From positions 22,881-86,880 of the forward strand of contig CAVOWK010000042.1 of NCBI GenBank assembly GCA_963700045.1: a DNA stretch of 64,000 bases, read 5' to 3'. The number at the start of each line of letters is the position of its first letter. Position 1 is the first letter of the stretch. Below, piece by piece: positions 53,969 through 62,416 of this stretch. Both the position numbers and the translations under genes were made by a program. The notes under the pieces were generated by a model. It saw only the letters and a program-made list of their open reading frames with translations, was not told the origin of the DNA and did not search any database. Source of the stretch: RPQJ01 sp963700045. Its GTDB lineage: Bacteria > Pseudomonadota > Gammaproteobacteria > Steroidobacterales > Steroidobacteraceae.

Positions 53969-55756
53969 TCAGAACTGGTCGGCGGTCAGCGCCATGATCG
54001 AGCTGCTGCCGGCACGCACGGCGACGCCGTAGGCGAGCACACGCGGCAGCACGTGCTCCGCATAGAACCTCGCCATCAGCACCTGCGTGCGCAGGAAGAC
54101 CGGGTCAGTGCCGTCGGTCGCGAGCTTCGTGGTCGCGACCAGGGCGCCGCGTGCCAGCTGCCAGCCGCCGATGACGGTGCCCATCAGCATCAGGTAGTTG
54201 AAAGCCGCGGAACTCACGAGCTCCGGGTCCTTGCGTTCGCCCGCCAGCAGGTGCGATGAGCACAGCACGAGTTCGTCGAGTCCTTTCGCGAGCCACAGGC
54301 GAACGCTCGCCAGGTCCTCGCCTGCATTCGCGAGCGGCGCGTCGACGAGACGCATGTCCGACACGAAGGCCGAGACGGTGGCGCCGCCGTCGCGCATCAG
54401 CTTGCGGCCGACCAGGTCGATCGCCTGGATCCCGTTCGTGCCTTCGTAGATCGAAGCGATGCGCGCGTCGCGGTAGTACTGCGCAACGCCGGTCTCCTCG
54501 ACGTAACCCATGCCGCCGTGCACCTGGATGCCGAGGGCCGTGACGTCCTGCCCGATCTCGGACGAGAACGCCTTGGCGATCGGCGTCATCAGGTCGCCGC
54601 GCGCAATCCAGGCGGCCGAGGTCTCCGGCGTGTCGCCGTAGTTGCCGCGATCGAGGCACGACGCCGTGTAGTAGCAGATCGCCCGGCAGGCCTGCGTCAG
54701 CGAACGCATCAGCAGCAGCGTGCGGCGGATGTCGGGATGACGAATGATCGGGACGCGGCCCTTTTCGCCCGGGGCACGGCCCTGCACGCGCTCACGCGCG
54801 TACTTGACAGCGGCCTGGTACGAACGGTCGGCGAGGCCTACGCCCTGCGCACCGACGCCGAGGCGCATGTAGTTCATCATCGTGAACATGGCGGCGAGGC
54901 CTTCGTTCTGCACGCCGACCAGGTAACCCTGCGCCCCGCCACTGTCGCCGAACGCCATCACGCACGTCGGGCTCGCGTGGATGCCGAGCTTGTGCTCGAC
55001 CGACACCGGGAACACGTCGTTGCGCTCGCCCGGCGTGCCGTCGGCATTCAGCTTGTACTTCGGGACGAGGAAAAGTGAGATGCCCTTGGTGCCCTGCGGC
55101 GCCCCGGGCAGCCTCGCCAGCACCAGGTGCACGATGTTCGACGTCATGGGGTGGTCGCCCCACGTGATGTAGATCTTGCGTCCCGTCAGCAGGTAGCTGC
55201 CGTCGGCCTGCGGTTCCGCACGGGTCGTGAGCGCGGCCAGGTCCGAGCCTGCCTGCGGCTCAGTCAGGCACATCGTGCCGGTCCATTCCCCTGCGACGAG
55301 CTTGCCGAGGTACTGCGCCTTCAGTTCATCGGAACCGTGCCGATCGAGCGCGAGGATCGCACCCTGCGACAGCTCAGGGCAGAGCGCGAAAGCCACGTTG
55401 GCGCCGGACCACATCTCGTCGCAGGCGATGGAGATCGTCTTCGGCAGGCCCTGCCCGCCGAAGTCGGGATTCGCGGCGATGCCCGGCCAGCCGCCTGCGC
55501 TGAACCTGGCATAGGCGTCGGTGAACTCAGGCGGGACCTGCACCGCCTTGTCCACGACCTGCACGCCCTTGCGATCACCGAGCCAGTTGGTCGGCGCGAG
55601 CACGCCGCTGGCAAAGCGACCGGCCTCCTCGAGCACGGCCTCGACCGTATCCGCATCGACCGCCGAATACGCTTGCAGTGCCGCGACGTGCTTGAAATCG
55701 GCGAGGTGCTCGATGGTGAAACGCATCTGCTGCAGGGGGGCGCTGTAATCGGGCAT
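53969..55756 (-). CDS. Acyl-CoA dehydrogenase (DmdC-like, about 600 residues)
   Basis: 595 residues from ATG 55756 (GGAG upstream), larger than standard acyl-CoA dehydrogenases. FAD/acyl site MCLTEPQAGSDLAALTTRAE, ITWGDHPMTSNIVHLVLARL, GIQVHGGMGYVEETGVAQYY, and catalytic Glu in YEGTNGIQAIDLVGRKLMRD. The extended N-terminus and C-terminal domain fit the subfamily of 3-methylmercaptopropionyl-CoA dehydrogenase DmdC and FadE-like enzymes. Substrate chain is unknown. Longer upstream frame is non-conserved. Confidence 0.9.
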   Translation of the reverse strand: MPDYSAPLQQMRFTIEHLADFKHVAALQAYSAVDADTVEAVLEEAGRFASGVLAPTNWLGDRKGVQVVDKAVQVPPEFTDAYARFSAGGWPGIAANPDFGGQGLPKTISIACDEMWSGANVAFALCPELSQGAILALDRHGSDELKAQYLGKLVAGEWTGTMCLTEPQAGSDLAALTTRAEPQADGSYLLTGRKIYITWGDHPMTSNIVHLVLARLPGAPQGTKGISLFLVPKYKLNADGTPGERNDVFPVSVEHKLGIHASPTCVMAFGDSGGAQGYLVGVQNEGLAAMFTMMNYMRLGVGAQGVGLADRSYQAAVKYARERVQGRAPGEKGRVPIIRHPDIRRTLLLMRSLTQACRAICYYTASCLDRGNYGDTPETSAAWIARGDLMTPIAKAFSSEIGQDVTALGIQVHGGMGYVEETGVAQYYRDARIASIYEGTNGIQAIDLVGRKLMRDGGATVSAFVSDMRLVDAPLANAGEDLASVRLWLAKGLDELVLCSSHLLAGERKDPELVSSAAFNYLMLMGTVIGGWQLARGALVATTKLATDGTDPVFLRTQVLMARFYAEHVLPRVLAYGVAVRAGSSSIMALTADQF

Positions 55757-55874
55757 GGTCAGCTCCGCGGTATCGTTTGTGCTGTGCAACAATCCATTTT
55801 GCCCTGCCCGGGCGGGTCCTGCCATGCCAGCCTGGCCCGCGCGGGTACAATCGCTTTGTTGCCGCGAGGTTCGG

Positions 55875-56339
55875 ATGAGCATCTGGTTTCGACCCACGAC
55901 GATCGAGCAGGTCCAGGCCACCTTCGGTGACGTCCGTGACATCAACCTGCACCTGGACATCAGGCTGACCGAGATCGGTGACGATTTCCTGCGCGGGTCG
56001 ATTCCAGTGGACGAGCGCACCCGCCAGCCTTTCGGTCTGCTGCACGGCGGAGCCAGTGTCGTGCTGGCGGAAACGCTCGGCAGCGTTGCCAGCAACTTGT
56101 GCATTGATACCAGCAAGTTCTACGCCGTAGGGCAGGAGATCAGCGCAAATCACCTCCGTTCGGCGCGCTCCGGACGGGTGACCGGTACCGCCCGACCGCT
56201 GCATCTGGGTGGCCGGTCCCAGGTCTGGGACATTCAACTGCAGGACGAGGCAGGCCGGCTGACCTGCGTGTCGAGACTGACCATGGCCGTCATCGCGGCG
56301 CCCGGGCAAGGCATGACGCTCGTCGGGAAGGAGAAATGA
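55875..56339 (+). CDS. PaaI-family hotdog thioesterase
   Basis: 154 residues. Hotdog fold with FGLLHGGASVVLAETLGSVA (HGG motif and catalytic acid) and VGQEISANHLRSARSGRVTG. EntH/YbdB- or menI-like acyl-CoA thioesterases share these blocks. GAGG before ATG 55875 and TACAAT at 55846-55851. Divergent from the acyl-CoA dehydrogenase; overlaps the lipoprotein gene. Confidence 0.9.
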   Translation: MSIWFRPTTIEQVQATFGDVRDINLHLDIRLTEIGDDFLRGSIPVDERTRQPFGLLHGGASVVLAETLGSVASNLCIDTSKFYAVGQEISANHLRSARSGRVTGTARPLHLGGRSQVWDIQLQDEAGRLTCVSRLTMAVIAAPGQGMTLVGKEK

Positions 56340-56620
56340 TGAAGCACGTCTCGCGCAACGCTCTGGCGGCAGTCTTCCTTGCCGCCGTGGCCACGAGCGG
56401 CTGCGGCCTCAAGGGCGCGCTCACCCTGCCGTCGAAGTCCGACGAGGTGGTGATCCGCGCGCCAGGCCAGGCCGCACCGGCGGAGGGCGAGACGACGGCG
56501 ACGCCATCGGCCACCGCTCCTGCGGAACCGGCCCAGGAAACCCCGGCCCGGCCCAGGGACGAGCGCATCCCGCCGCCGCCGCTGCCGGGCGGCAAACCAG
56601 GCACCGCCCGCGGTGGTTGA
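56339..56620 (+). CDS. lptM: LptM-like small lipoprotein
   Basis: 93 residues (an ATG three bases earlier is an alternative). Lipoprotein signal ends ATSGCGLKGAL: Cys after the signal, followed by GLKGxL, as in LptM (YifL), which helps LptD disulfide maturation. The rest is Pro/Ala-rich and disordered. It overlaps polA by eight bases, a different neighbour than the E. coli yifL-dapF arrangement. Confidence 0.8.
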   Translation: MKHVSRNALAAVFLAAVATSGCGLKGALTLPSKSDEVVIRAPGQAAPAEGETTATPSATAPAEPAQETPARPRDERIPPPPLPGGKPGTARGG

Positions 56621-59360
56621 TCCACGCACACTGGTGCTCGTGGATGGCTCGTCCTACCTGTACCGGGCCTTCCACGCGCTGCCGCCGCTGACAAACTCGC
56701 GCGGGGAGCCGACCGGTGCCGTGCTCGGCGTGCTCAACATGCTGCTGCGCATGCAGCGCGAGCAGAACCCGGAGCTCGTGGCCGTCGTATTCGACGCGCC
56801 GGGCAAGACGTTCCGCGACGAACTGTTCGCGGAGTACAAGTCGCACCGGCCGCCGATGCCGGACGACCTTCGCGCCCAGATCGAGCCGCTGATCGACGCA
56901 GTGCAGGCGCTCGGACTGCCGCTGCTGAGAATTGCAGGTGTCGAGGCGGACGACGTCATCGGCACGCTGGCGCAGCGCGCCGTGGAGTCGGGCCTGCAGG
57001 TATTGATCTCGACCGGCGACAAGGACATGGCGCAGCTGGTCAACGAGCACGTCACGCTCGTCAACACCATGACGAACTCGTCCCTCGATCGGGCCGGCGT
57101 CAAGCTCAAGTTCGACGTCTACCCCGAACAGATCATCGATTACCTGGCGCTCGTCGGCGACTCCTCCGACAACATTCCCGGCGTGCCGAAGGTCGGACCG
57201 AAGACGGCGGCAAAGTGGCTCAACGAGTACCGCACGCTCGACAGCCTGCTCGAGAACCAGGATCGCATCGAAGGCAAGGTCGGCGAAAGCCTGCGCGCGT
57301 CGACGACGGATCTCGCGCTGTCGCGTGAGCTCGCCAGGATCCGCTGCGACGTCGAGCTCGACGTCGGCCCCGAGCAGCTGCGCCGCCACGAACCGGACTT
57401 GGCCAAGCTGCGCGAACTCTACGCACGACTCGAACTGCGTTCGCTGCTGAAAGCGCTGGACTCAACCCCCGCCCCTTCCTCCCCTTCCTCCCCTTCCTCC
57501 CCTTCCTCCCCTTCCGCCCCTTCCTCCCCTTCCGCCAACAGCTGGGCGCCCGGCCGCAACTACGAGCTCGTGCTCGAACAGGAACACTTCGAGCGCTGGC
57601 TCGAGACGCTGCGCGCCGCAGACGTCTTCGCATTCGACACGGAAACGACGTCCCTCGACTACATGCAGGCCGAGATCGTCGGGGTTTCGTTCGCAATCGA
57701 GCCCGGGACGGCGGCCTACGTGCCGCTCGCACACACCTATCCCGGCGCACCGGATCAGCTGAGCCGCGCCGACGTGCTGCGACTGCTGCAGCCGCTGCTC
57801 GAGGACGAGCGTCGCGGCAAGCTGGGCCATCACCTGAAATATGACGCGCACGTGCTGCGCAACCACGGCGTCGAACTGCGTGGCATGCGCTTCGACACGA
57901 TGCTGGAGTCGTACGTGCTGAACAGCACGGCGACCCGCCACGACCTGGATTCGGTGGCGCAGCTCTATCTCGGCGTCGAGACGATCCATTACGAGGACGT
58001 CGCGGGCAAGGGCGCGAAGCAGCTCAATTTCAGCGACGTGCCGGTCGAAACCGCAGCGGAGTATTCGGCCGAAGATTCCGACGTTGCACTGCGCCTGCAC
58101 CGCACGCTCTGGCCACGGCTCGAGGCCGTGCCTGCACTCGCGCGGCTCTACCAGGAAATCGAGCAGCCGCTGGTGCCCGTGCTGCTCGACATGGAGCACT
58201 GCGGCGTGCTGGTCGACGCGCAGATGCTCAAGCGCCAGAGCCATGAACTGTCGCGCAGCCTCGTCGAACTCGAAAAGCGCGCGCATGCGGCGGCGGCGCA
58301 GCCTTTCAACCTCGAATCCCCCAAGCAGCTGCAGGAAGTGCTGTTCGGCAAGCTCGGACTGCCCGTGAAGCGCAAGACGCCCACGGGCCAGCCGTCGACG
58401 GCCGAAGACGTGCTCGAGGAACTGGCCGACGAGTTCGAACTGCCGCGCATCATCCTGGAGTACCGCGGACTCGCGAAGCTGCGCTCCACGTACACGGACA
58501 AGCTGCCGGAACAGATCAATCCACGCACGGGCCGCGTCCACACGTCTTATCACCAGGCCGTTGCGGCGACGGGGCGCCTGTCCTCGACCGATCCGAACCT
58601 GCAGAACATCCCGATCCGCACTGCGGAAGGACGCCGCATCCGGCAGGCCTTCGTGGCGCCGCCAGGCCATGTCCTGATTGCCGCGGACTACTCGCAGATC
58701 GAACTGCGCATCATGGCGCACCTTTCAGGCGACGCCGGCCTGCTCGATGCATTCGCGCACGACCGCGACATTCACCAGGCGACCGCTGCGGAAGTGTTCG
58801 GTGTGCCCTCGCCCGATCAAGTCACGCCGGACCAGCGGCGTGCGGCGAAGGCGATCAACTTCGGACTCATCTACGGCATGTCCGCCTTCGGGCTGGCACG
58901 ACAACTCGGCATCGAACGCGGCGCGGCGCAGCAGTACGTGGACCTCTACTTCCAGCGCTACCCGGGCGTGAAGCGCTACATGGACGAGACGCGCGCGACG
59001 GCGCGCGAGCAGGGTTTCGTCGAAACCGTGTGCGGACGCCGGCTCTACCTGCCCGAGATCCGGTCACGCAATGCGCAGATGCGGCAGTACGCCGAGCGCA
59101 GCGCGATCAACGCGCCTATGCAGGGCACGGCGGCGGACATCATCAAGCGCGCGATGATCGAGGTGCACCGGTGGTTGTTCGGCCAGCCTCACGCGCGCCT
59201 CATGATGCAGGTGCACGACGAACTCGTGCTCGAAGTGGCGGAAGATCGCGTCGACAGCGTGCTCGCCGAACTGCGCGGGCACATGATGGCCGCGGCCGAC
59301 TTGCAGGTTCCGCTCAAGGTCGAAGTCGGCGTCGGTCGAAACTGGGACGAAGCGCACTGA
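56613..59360 (+). CDS. polA: DNA polymerase I with repeat-encoded linker
   Basis: 915 residues from GTG 56613. 5'-3' exonuclease (1-285): LVLVDGSSYLYRAFHALPPL, ISTGDKDMAQLV. Linker 286-308: repeat of Pro-Ser-Ser. 3'-5' exonuclease (about 320-515) with active DEDD residues: FAFDTETTSLDYM, LGHHLKYDAHVL and YSAEDSDVALRL. Polymerase: motif A ADYSQIELRIMAHL, O-helix RRAAKAINFGLIYGMSAFGL, motif C MQVHDELVLEV. All three activities appear intact. The following gene is an outer-membrane protein, then the spf/ersA-type sRNA. Confidence 0.96.
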   Translation: MVDPRTLVLVDGSSYLYRAFHALPPLTNSRGEPTGAVLGVLNMLLRMQREQNPELVAVVFDAPGKTFRDELFAEYKSHRPPMPDDLRAQIEPLIDAVQALGLPLLRIAGVEADDVIGTLAQRAVESGLQVLISTGDKDMAQLVNEHVTLVNTMTNSSLDRAGVKLKFDVYPEQIIDYLALVGDSSDNIPGVPKVGPKTAAKWLNEYRTLDSLLENQDRIEGKVGESLRASTTDLALSRELARIRCDVELDVGPEQLRRHEPDLAKLRELYARLELRSLLKALDSTPAPSSPSSPSSPSSPSAPSSPSANSWAPGRNYELVLEQEHFERWLETLRAADVFAFDTETTSLDYMQAEIVGVSFAIEPGTAAYVPLAHTYPGAPDQLSRADVLRLLQPLLEDERRGKLGHHLKYDAHVLRNHGVELRGMRFDTMLESYVLNSTATRHDLDSVAQLYLGVETIHYEDVAGKGAKQLNFSDVPVETAAEYSAEDSDVALRLHRTLWPRLEAVPALARLYQEIEQPLVPVLLDMEHCGVLVDAQMLKRQSHELSRSLVELEKRAHAAAAQPFNLESPKQLQEVLFGKLGLPVKRKTPTGQPSTAEDVLEELADEFELPRIILEYRGLAKLRSTYTDKLPEQINPRTGRVHTSYHQAVAATGRLSSTDPNLQNIPIRTAEGRRIRQAFVAPPGHVLIAADYSQIELRIMAHLSGDAGLLDAFAHDRDIHQATAAEVFGVPSPDQVTPDQRRAAKAINFGLIYGMSAFGLARQLGIERGAAQQYVDLYFQRYPGVKRYMDETRATAREQGFVETVCGRRLYLPEIRSRNAQMRQYAERSAINAPMQGTAADIIKRAMIEVHRWLFGQPHARLMMQVHDELVLEVAEDRVDSVLAELRGHMMAAADLQVPLKVEVGVGRNWDEAH
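57472..57536. repeat. In-frame CCTTCCTCC 9-mer array inside polA
   Basis: Tandem CCTTCCTCC/CCTTCCGCC units, each nine bases, coding Pro-Ser-Ser or Pro-Ser-Ala, between the two exonuclease domains. Same motif as the intergenic arrays in this window, but here the 9-base period keeps the frame open. Confidence 0.9.
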
Positions 59361-59439
59361 AGTTCGCCACGGCGCGGTCAGCGAAACAGCCGTAAAATGC
59401 ATCATCCGGGCGTCCCGCCCAGTCCAAGGAGACACAATC

Positions 59440-59997
59440 GTGCGCAAGACCATCGCCACCGCAGCGCTCGCGGCCACATGCAGCCTGCTCAGCCTGCCCG
59501 CGCTGTCTGCCGACAACGGCATCTATCTCGGCGCCAGCCTGGGCCAGAGCAGCGTCCAGTTCGACGACAATATCGACGGCCAGAACCTCAACTTCGACGC
59601 CAGCGCGACGGGCTTCAAGGCGATCGCCGGCTGGCGGTTCCTCGACTGGGTTGCCGTCGAAGCCAACTACGTCGACCTCGGCTCCGGCGACGACAACGTG
59701 CTCGGCGAACGGATTGAATCCGACGTCAATGGCGTCTCGCTGTCGGCCGTGGGTTTCGTGCCCATCGGTCCGGTGGATCTGTTTGCGCGCGTCGGCGCCG
59801 TCAACTGGAATGCCGACCTCAAGGCGCCGAACCTCGGGGTGAGCTCAAGCGAGGACGGCACCGACCTGACCTACGGCGTCGGCGCCCAGTTCCGCGTGTG
59901 GAGCCTCAGCATTCGCGGCGAGTACGAAATATTCGATATTTCCGACGCGGACACGGTCGACATGTTCTCGATCGGCGTCACCTGGACGTTCCTGTAA
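59440..59997 (+). CDS. Outer-membrane beta-barrel protein (OmpW/OmpA-like fold)
   Basis: 185 residues from GTG 59440 (AAGGAGA upstream). Signal peptide ends PALSA-DNG. Alternating strands follow: GIYLGASLGQSSVQFDD, GFKAIAGWRFLDWVAVEANY, YGVGAQFRVWSLSIRGEYEI, and it ends with an aromatic strand IGVTWTFL, typical of an outer-membrane barrel C-terminus. Eight-stranded barrel is likely; ligand unknown. Confidence 0.82.
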   Translation: MRKTIATAALAATCSLLSLPALSADNGIYLGASLGQSSVQFDDNIDGQNLNFDASATGFKAIAGWRFLDWVAVEANYVDLGSGDDNVLGERIESDVNGVSLSAVGFVPIGPVDLFARVGAVNWNADLKAPNLGVSSSEDGTDLTYGVGAQFRVWSLSIRGEYEIFDISDADTVDMFSIGVTWTFL

Positions 59998-60066
59998 TCT
60001 AACCCATTGACAGGCAATGGATTATTGGTCGGCTGGACACGGGAAGTAACCAGGCTGGAGGCAGCC

Positions 60067-60094
60067 GGAACTTTCCGCGTGAGACCCCCTCTAA
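60067..60094 (+). promoter_or_regulatory. Sigma-E-type promoter of the polA/engB sRNA
   Basis: GGAACTT (60067-60073), 16 bases, TCTAA (60090-60094). It has the same -35 and spacer length as the rpoH promoter here, and is close to the RpoE/AlgU consensus. Transcription would begin near 60101. Confidence 0.75.
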
Positions 60095-60100
60095 TCTGCT

Positions 60101-60222
60101 TGAGCGTCCTTGTGATGCTTGGCGTCGGCCATTCTCCCTGGGCTCGACGCCTGCCCGGTCATCCCCCAATACCGGGTTGATTTGCCCCGGCTGGATCCAC
60201 AGGTCCAGCCGGGGTTTCTTTT
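60101..60222 (+). ncRNA. Sigma-E-dependent small RNA at the Spot 42/ErsA locus
   Basis: About 120 nt from the sigma-E start to a strong terminator at 60185-60222. The polA-to-engB interval carries Spot 42 in enterobacteria and ErsA, an AlgU-dependent RNA of about 130 nt, in Pseudomonas. Single-stranded C-rich stretches (TTCTCCC near 60131; ATCCCCC near 60160) could pair with ribosome-binding sites. Sequence identity to ErsA cannot be shown here; assignment rests on location, promoter and terminator. Confidence 0.65.
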
Positions 60223-60818
60223 ATGCGGAATCCATCGAGCAGCTTTTCCAGCGCGCCGCGCGCTTCCGGCACGCCGTCCCCTGAGTGCGCAGAGAACAGC
60301 TGCACGGTGACGAGGCCGTCCCGTGGCAGTTTGCGGCGGACTGCCTGCAACGCATTGCCCGCCGCGCCCCGGCCGAGTTTGTCGGCCTTGGTCAGGAGGA
60401 TGTGCACCGGCAGGTTGCGCGACGTTGCCAGCTGCAGCATGTCCTGGTCGTGGTCGGTCAGCGGATGACGCACGTCCATGACGACGATGGTGCCCCGCAG
60501 CGACTCGCGCTTGCCGAAGTACCCAGTGAGCAACGTGCCCCAGTGCGCGCGCATTTCCCCCGCCACCCTGGCAAATCCGTATCCCGGCAGGTCGACAAGT
60601 CGGCGGCCCGGCTGCAGCTCGAAAAAATTGAGCAGCCGGGTGGCACCCGGACTCTTGCTGGTCCTGGCCAGCCCCTTGCGCTGGGTGACCGCATTGATGG
60701 CGCTCGACTTGCCTGCATTGGAGCGGCCGGCCACAGCGACTTCGACCCCCGTATCCGGGGGCAACTGCCCGAGCTTGTTCGCGCTGGTCAGGAATCGGAC
60801 TTCGGGGTAAGCGGCCAT
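60159..60818 (-). CDS. engB: Ribosome biogenesis GTP-binding protein EngB (YsxC/YihA)
   Basis: Essential GTPase for 50S subunit maturation. 219 residues from ATG 60818 (AGGAAAC upstream). G1 VAVAGRSNAGKSSAINAV, G3 LVDLPGYGFARV, G4 ILLTKADK. The last about 20 residues overlap the antisense sRNA terminator and are not conserved in the family. Converges with the sRNA. Confidence 0.95.
   Translation of the reverse strand: MAAYPEVRFLTSANKLGQLPPDTGVEVAVAGRSNAGKSSAINAVTQRKGLARTSKSPGATRLLNFFELQPGRRLVDLPGYGFARVAGEMRAHWGTLLTGYFGKRESLRGTIVVMDVRHPLTDHDQDMLQLATSRNLPVHILLTKADKLGRGAAGNALQAVRRKLPRDGLVTVQLFSAHSGDGVPEARGALEKLLDGFRIKETPAGPVDPAGANQPGIGG
60185..60222 (+). terminator. Terminator of the polA/engB sRNA
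   Basis: Perfect 11-bp stem CCCCGGCTGGA / TCCAGCCGGGG with an eight-base loop, followed by TTTCTTTT. It lies inside the 3' end of engB, on the opposite strand. Confidence 0.92.
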
Positions 60819-60959
60819 GTTTCCTGTCCGTGGGACGCGCCCACGATGCGCGAAAACCTTAGTGTACAATTTGCGGCTAGCCCGGCAGGCCGCAGAACAG
60901 CAAAGTCCCAGGCCTTTTCTGCGCCGGCGCCCCTTCGGTTTTTGGGAGTGAATGCAGTC

Positions 60960-61571
60960 ATGACCGCGAAGTTCGCCGCCCTCACGCTGGTTGCCGTGCT
61001 CGGCTGGACCGGCTCCGTCCACGCCGCTGGCACCGTCGAGGCCGGCCAGGCCAAGTCGGCGACCTGCATGGCCTGCCATGGCATGGACGGCAACAGCGCC
61101 AATCCCGAATGGCCGTCGCTCGCGGGCCAGCATTCGTCCTACATCCTGAAGCAGCTCAAGCACTTCAAGGCTGGCGAGCGACAGAACCCGCTGATGAGCC
61201 CGATGGCCATGATCCTGGCCGACCAGGACATGGAAGATCTCGCTGCCTACTTCGCCTCGCAGACGCCGCGTCCGACCGGGGAGACGGAACCCTCGAAGCT
61301 CAAGCGCGGTCAGGCCATCTACCGTGCCGGTATCGCCTCGAAGGGCGTGCCGGCATGCGCGGGCTGCCACGGCCCGGGCGGCCGCGGCATCGCGGGAGCC
61401 GCGTTCCCGATGATCGGCGGCCAGCACGCCGTGTACGCCGCGACCCAGCTGCGCAGTTACAAAGCGGGTGCCCGCGCCACCGACCCGAACTCGATGATGC
61501 GTACGATCGCGTCCAGGCTCACGGACGAGGAAATCGATGCCGTCGCCTCGTACCTCCAGGGCATGCGTTGA
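60960..61571 (+). CDS. Cytochrome c4-type dihaem cytochrome
   Basis: Periplasmic electron carrier to terminal oxidases. 203 residues with a signal peptide (LTLVAVLGWTGSVHAAG). Two CxxCH sites: CMACHGMDG near residue 36 and CAGCHGPGG near 133, with distal Met in MSPMAMILADQDMEDLAAYF and MMRTIASRLTDEEIDAVASY. The tandem halves are typical of c4. ATG 60960 is preceded by GGGAG eleven bases away; GTG 60948 is an alternative. Confidence 0.9.
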   Translation: MTAKFAALTLVAVLGWTGSVHAAGTVEAGQAKSATCMACHGMDGNSANPEWPSLAGQHSSYILKQLKHFKAGERQNPLMSPMAMILADQDMEDLAAYFASQTPRPTGETEPSKLKRGQAIYRAGIASKGVPACAGCHGPGGRGIAGAAFPMIGGQHAVYAATQLRSYKAGARATDPNSMMRTIASRLTDEEIDAVASYLQGMR

Positions 61572-61603
61572 ACCTCGCGGCCGGACGTCGGTCAGAAGCC
61601 ACC

Positions 61604-62257
61604 ATGAACAAGCAGACCCGCGTTTCCCGGATCCGGCAGGCGTTCGCCGCCGGCGTGATGATGCTGGCGGCCAGCACGGCCTTTGCCGCTTTCGAACCCC
61701 AGCAGGGCGTGCACTACAAGCTGCTCACGCCTGCGCAGCCGACCAACGTCGCGCCGGGCAAGGTCGAGGTGGTCGAGGTGTTCTGGTATGCGTGCGGCCA
61801 TTGCTACCTGCTCGAGCCCAAGCTCGAGGCCTGGAGCCGCAACGGCAAGCCCGCCAACGCCGAACTCGTGCGCTTGCCTGCCACCTGGAACAACACGCTC
61901 AAGACCCACGCGCGCGTCTTCTACACGATGGAACTGCTCGGCAAGCAGAACCTGAATGCCGAGATCTGGCGTGAGATCAACGTCAAGGGCAACCGCCTCG
62001 ACACGCCTGCGGCGATCGAGACGTTCTTCACGTCGCGCGGCGTAAGCAAGGCCGACTTCCAGAAGGCATTCGCCGGTTTTGCGGTCGATTCCAAGATCAT
62101 GAAGGCGGAAGACCTCAACCGCCGCTACAAGATCGCCGGCACCCCCACGGTGATCGTGAACGGCAAGTACGTCACCGACGTCAGCATGGCCGGCAGCGAG
62201 GACAAGCTGTTCGAAGTGATCAACGCGCTGGTGGCCAGGGAAAAGCCAGCGGGCTGA
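61604..62257 (+). CDS. dsbA: Thiol:disulfide interchange protein DsbA
   Basis: Periplasmic oxidase that introduces disulfides. 217 residues: signal peptide MMLAASTAFA, thioredoxin fold with active site FWYACGHCYLLEPKL (CGHC rather than the E. coli CPHC) and cis-Pro region IAGTPTVIVNGKYV. 32 bases after cytochrome c4; terminated by the hairpin at 62288. Confidence 0.93.
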   Translation: MNKQTRVSRIRQAFAAGVMMLAASTAFAAFEPQQGVHYKLLTPAQPTNVAPGKVEVVEVFWYACGHCYLLEPKLEAWSRNGKPANAELVRLPATWNNTLKTHARVFYTMELLGKQNLNAEIWREINVKGNRLDTPAAIETFFTSRGVSKADFQKAFAGFAVDSKIMKAEDLNRRYKIAGTPTVIVNGKYVTDVSMAGSEDKLFEVINALVAREKPAG

Positions 62258-62287
62258 TCCCCGCCGGATCACACGCTCGAGCAAAGG

Positions 62288-62318
62288 ACCGCCCCGGGAA
62301 ACCAGGGCGGTTTTTTTT
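62288..62318 (+). terminator. Rho-independent terminator after dsbA
   Basis: Stem ACCGCCC / GGGCGGT with a ten-base loop and T8. 31 bases past the dsbA stop. Confidence 0.92.
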
Positions 62319-62416
62319 GCGCGGGTCGTTCGTTGCGGCAAACCGCCGCCGCGCGCGAGGGTTTTTCGTTGCGCCCTGTGTTACAACGGCGACCGGACTT
62401 CAGGGCGGATTTCCTG

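Noticed and set aside
57462..58721. 419-codon minus-strand frame over polA
   Set aside because: Ends in a poly(Gly-Arg) stretch made by the repeat array read backwards; polA is clearly the real gene.
60101..60222. Naming the RNA Spot 42 or ErsA outright
   Set aside because: Position, promoter and terminator fit, but I cannot show primary-sequence homology without an alignment or covariance search.
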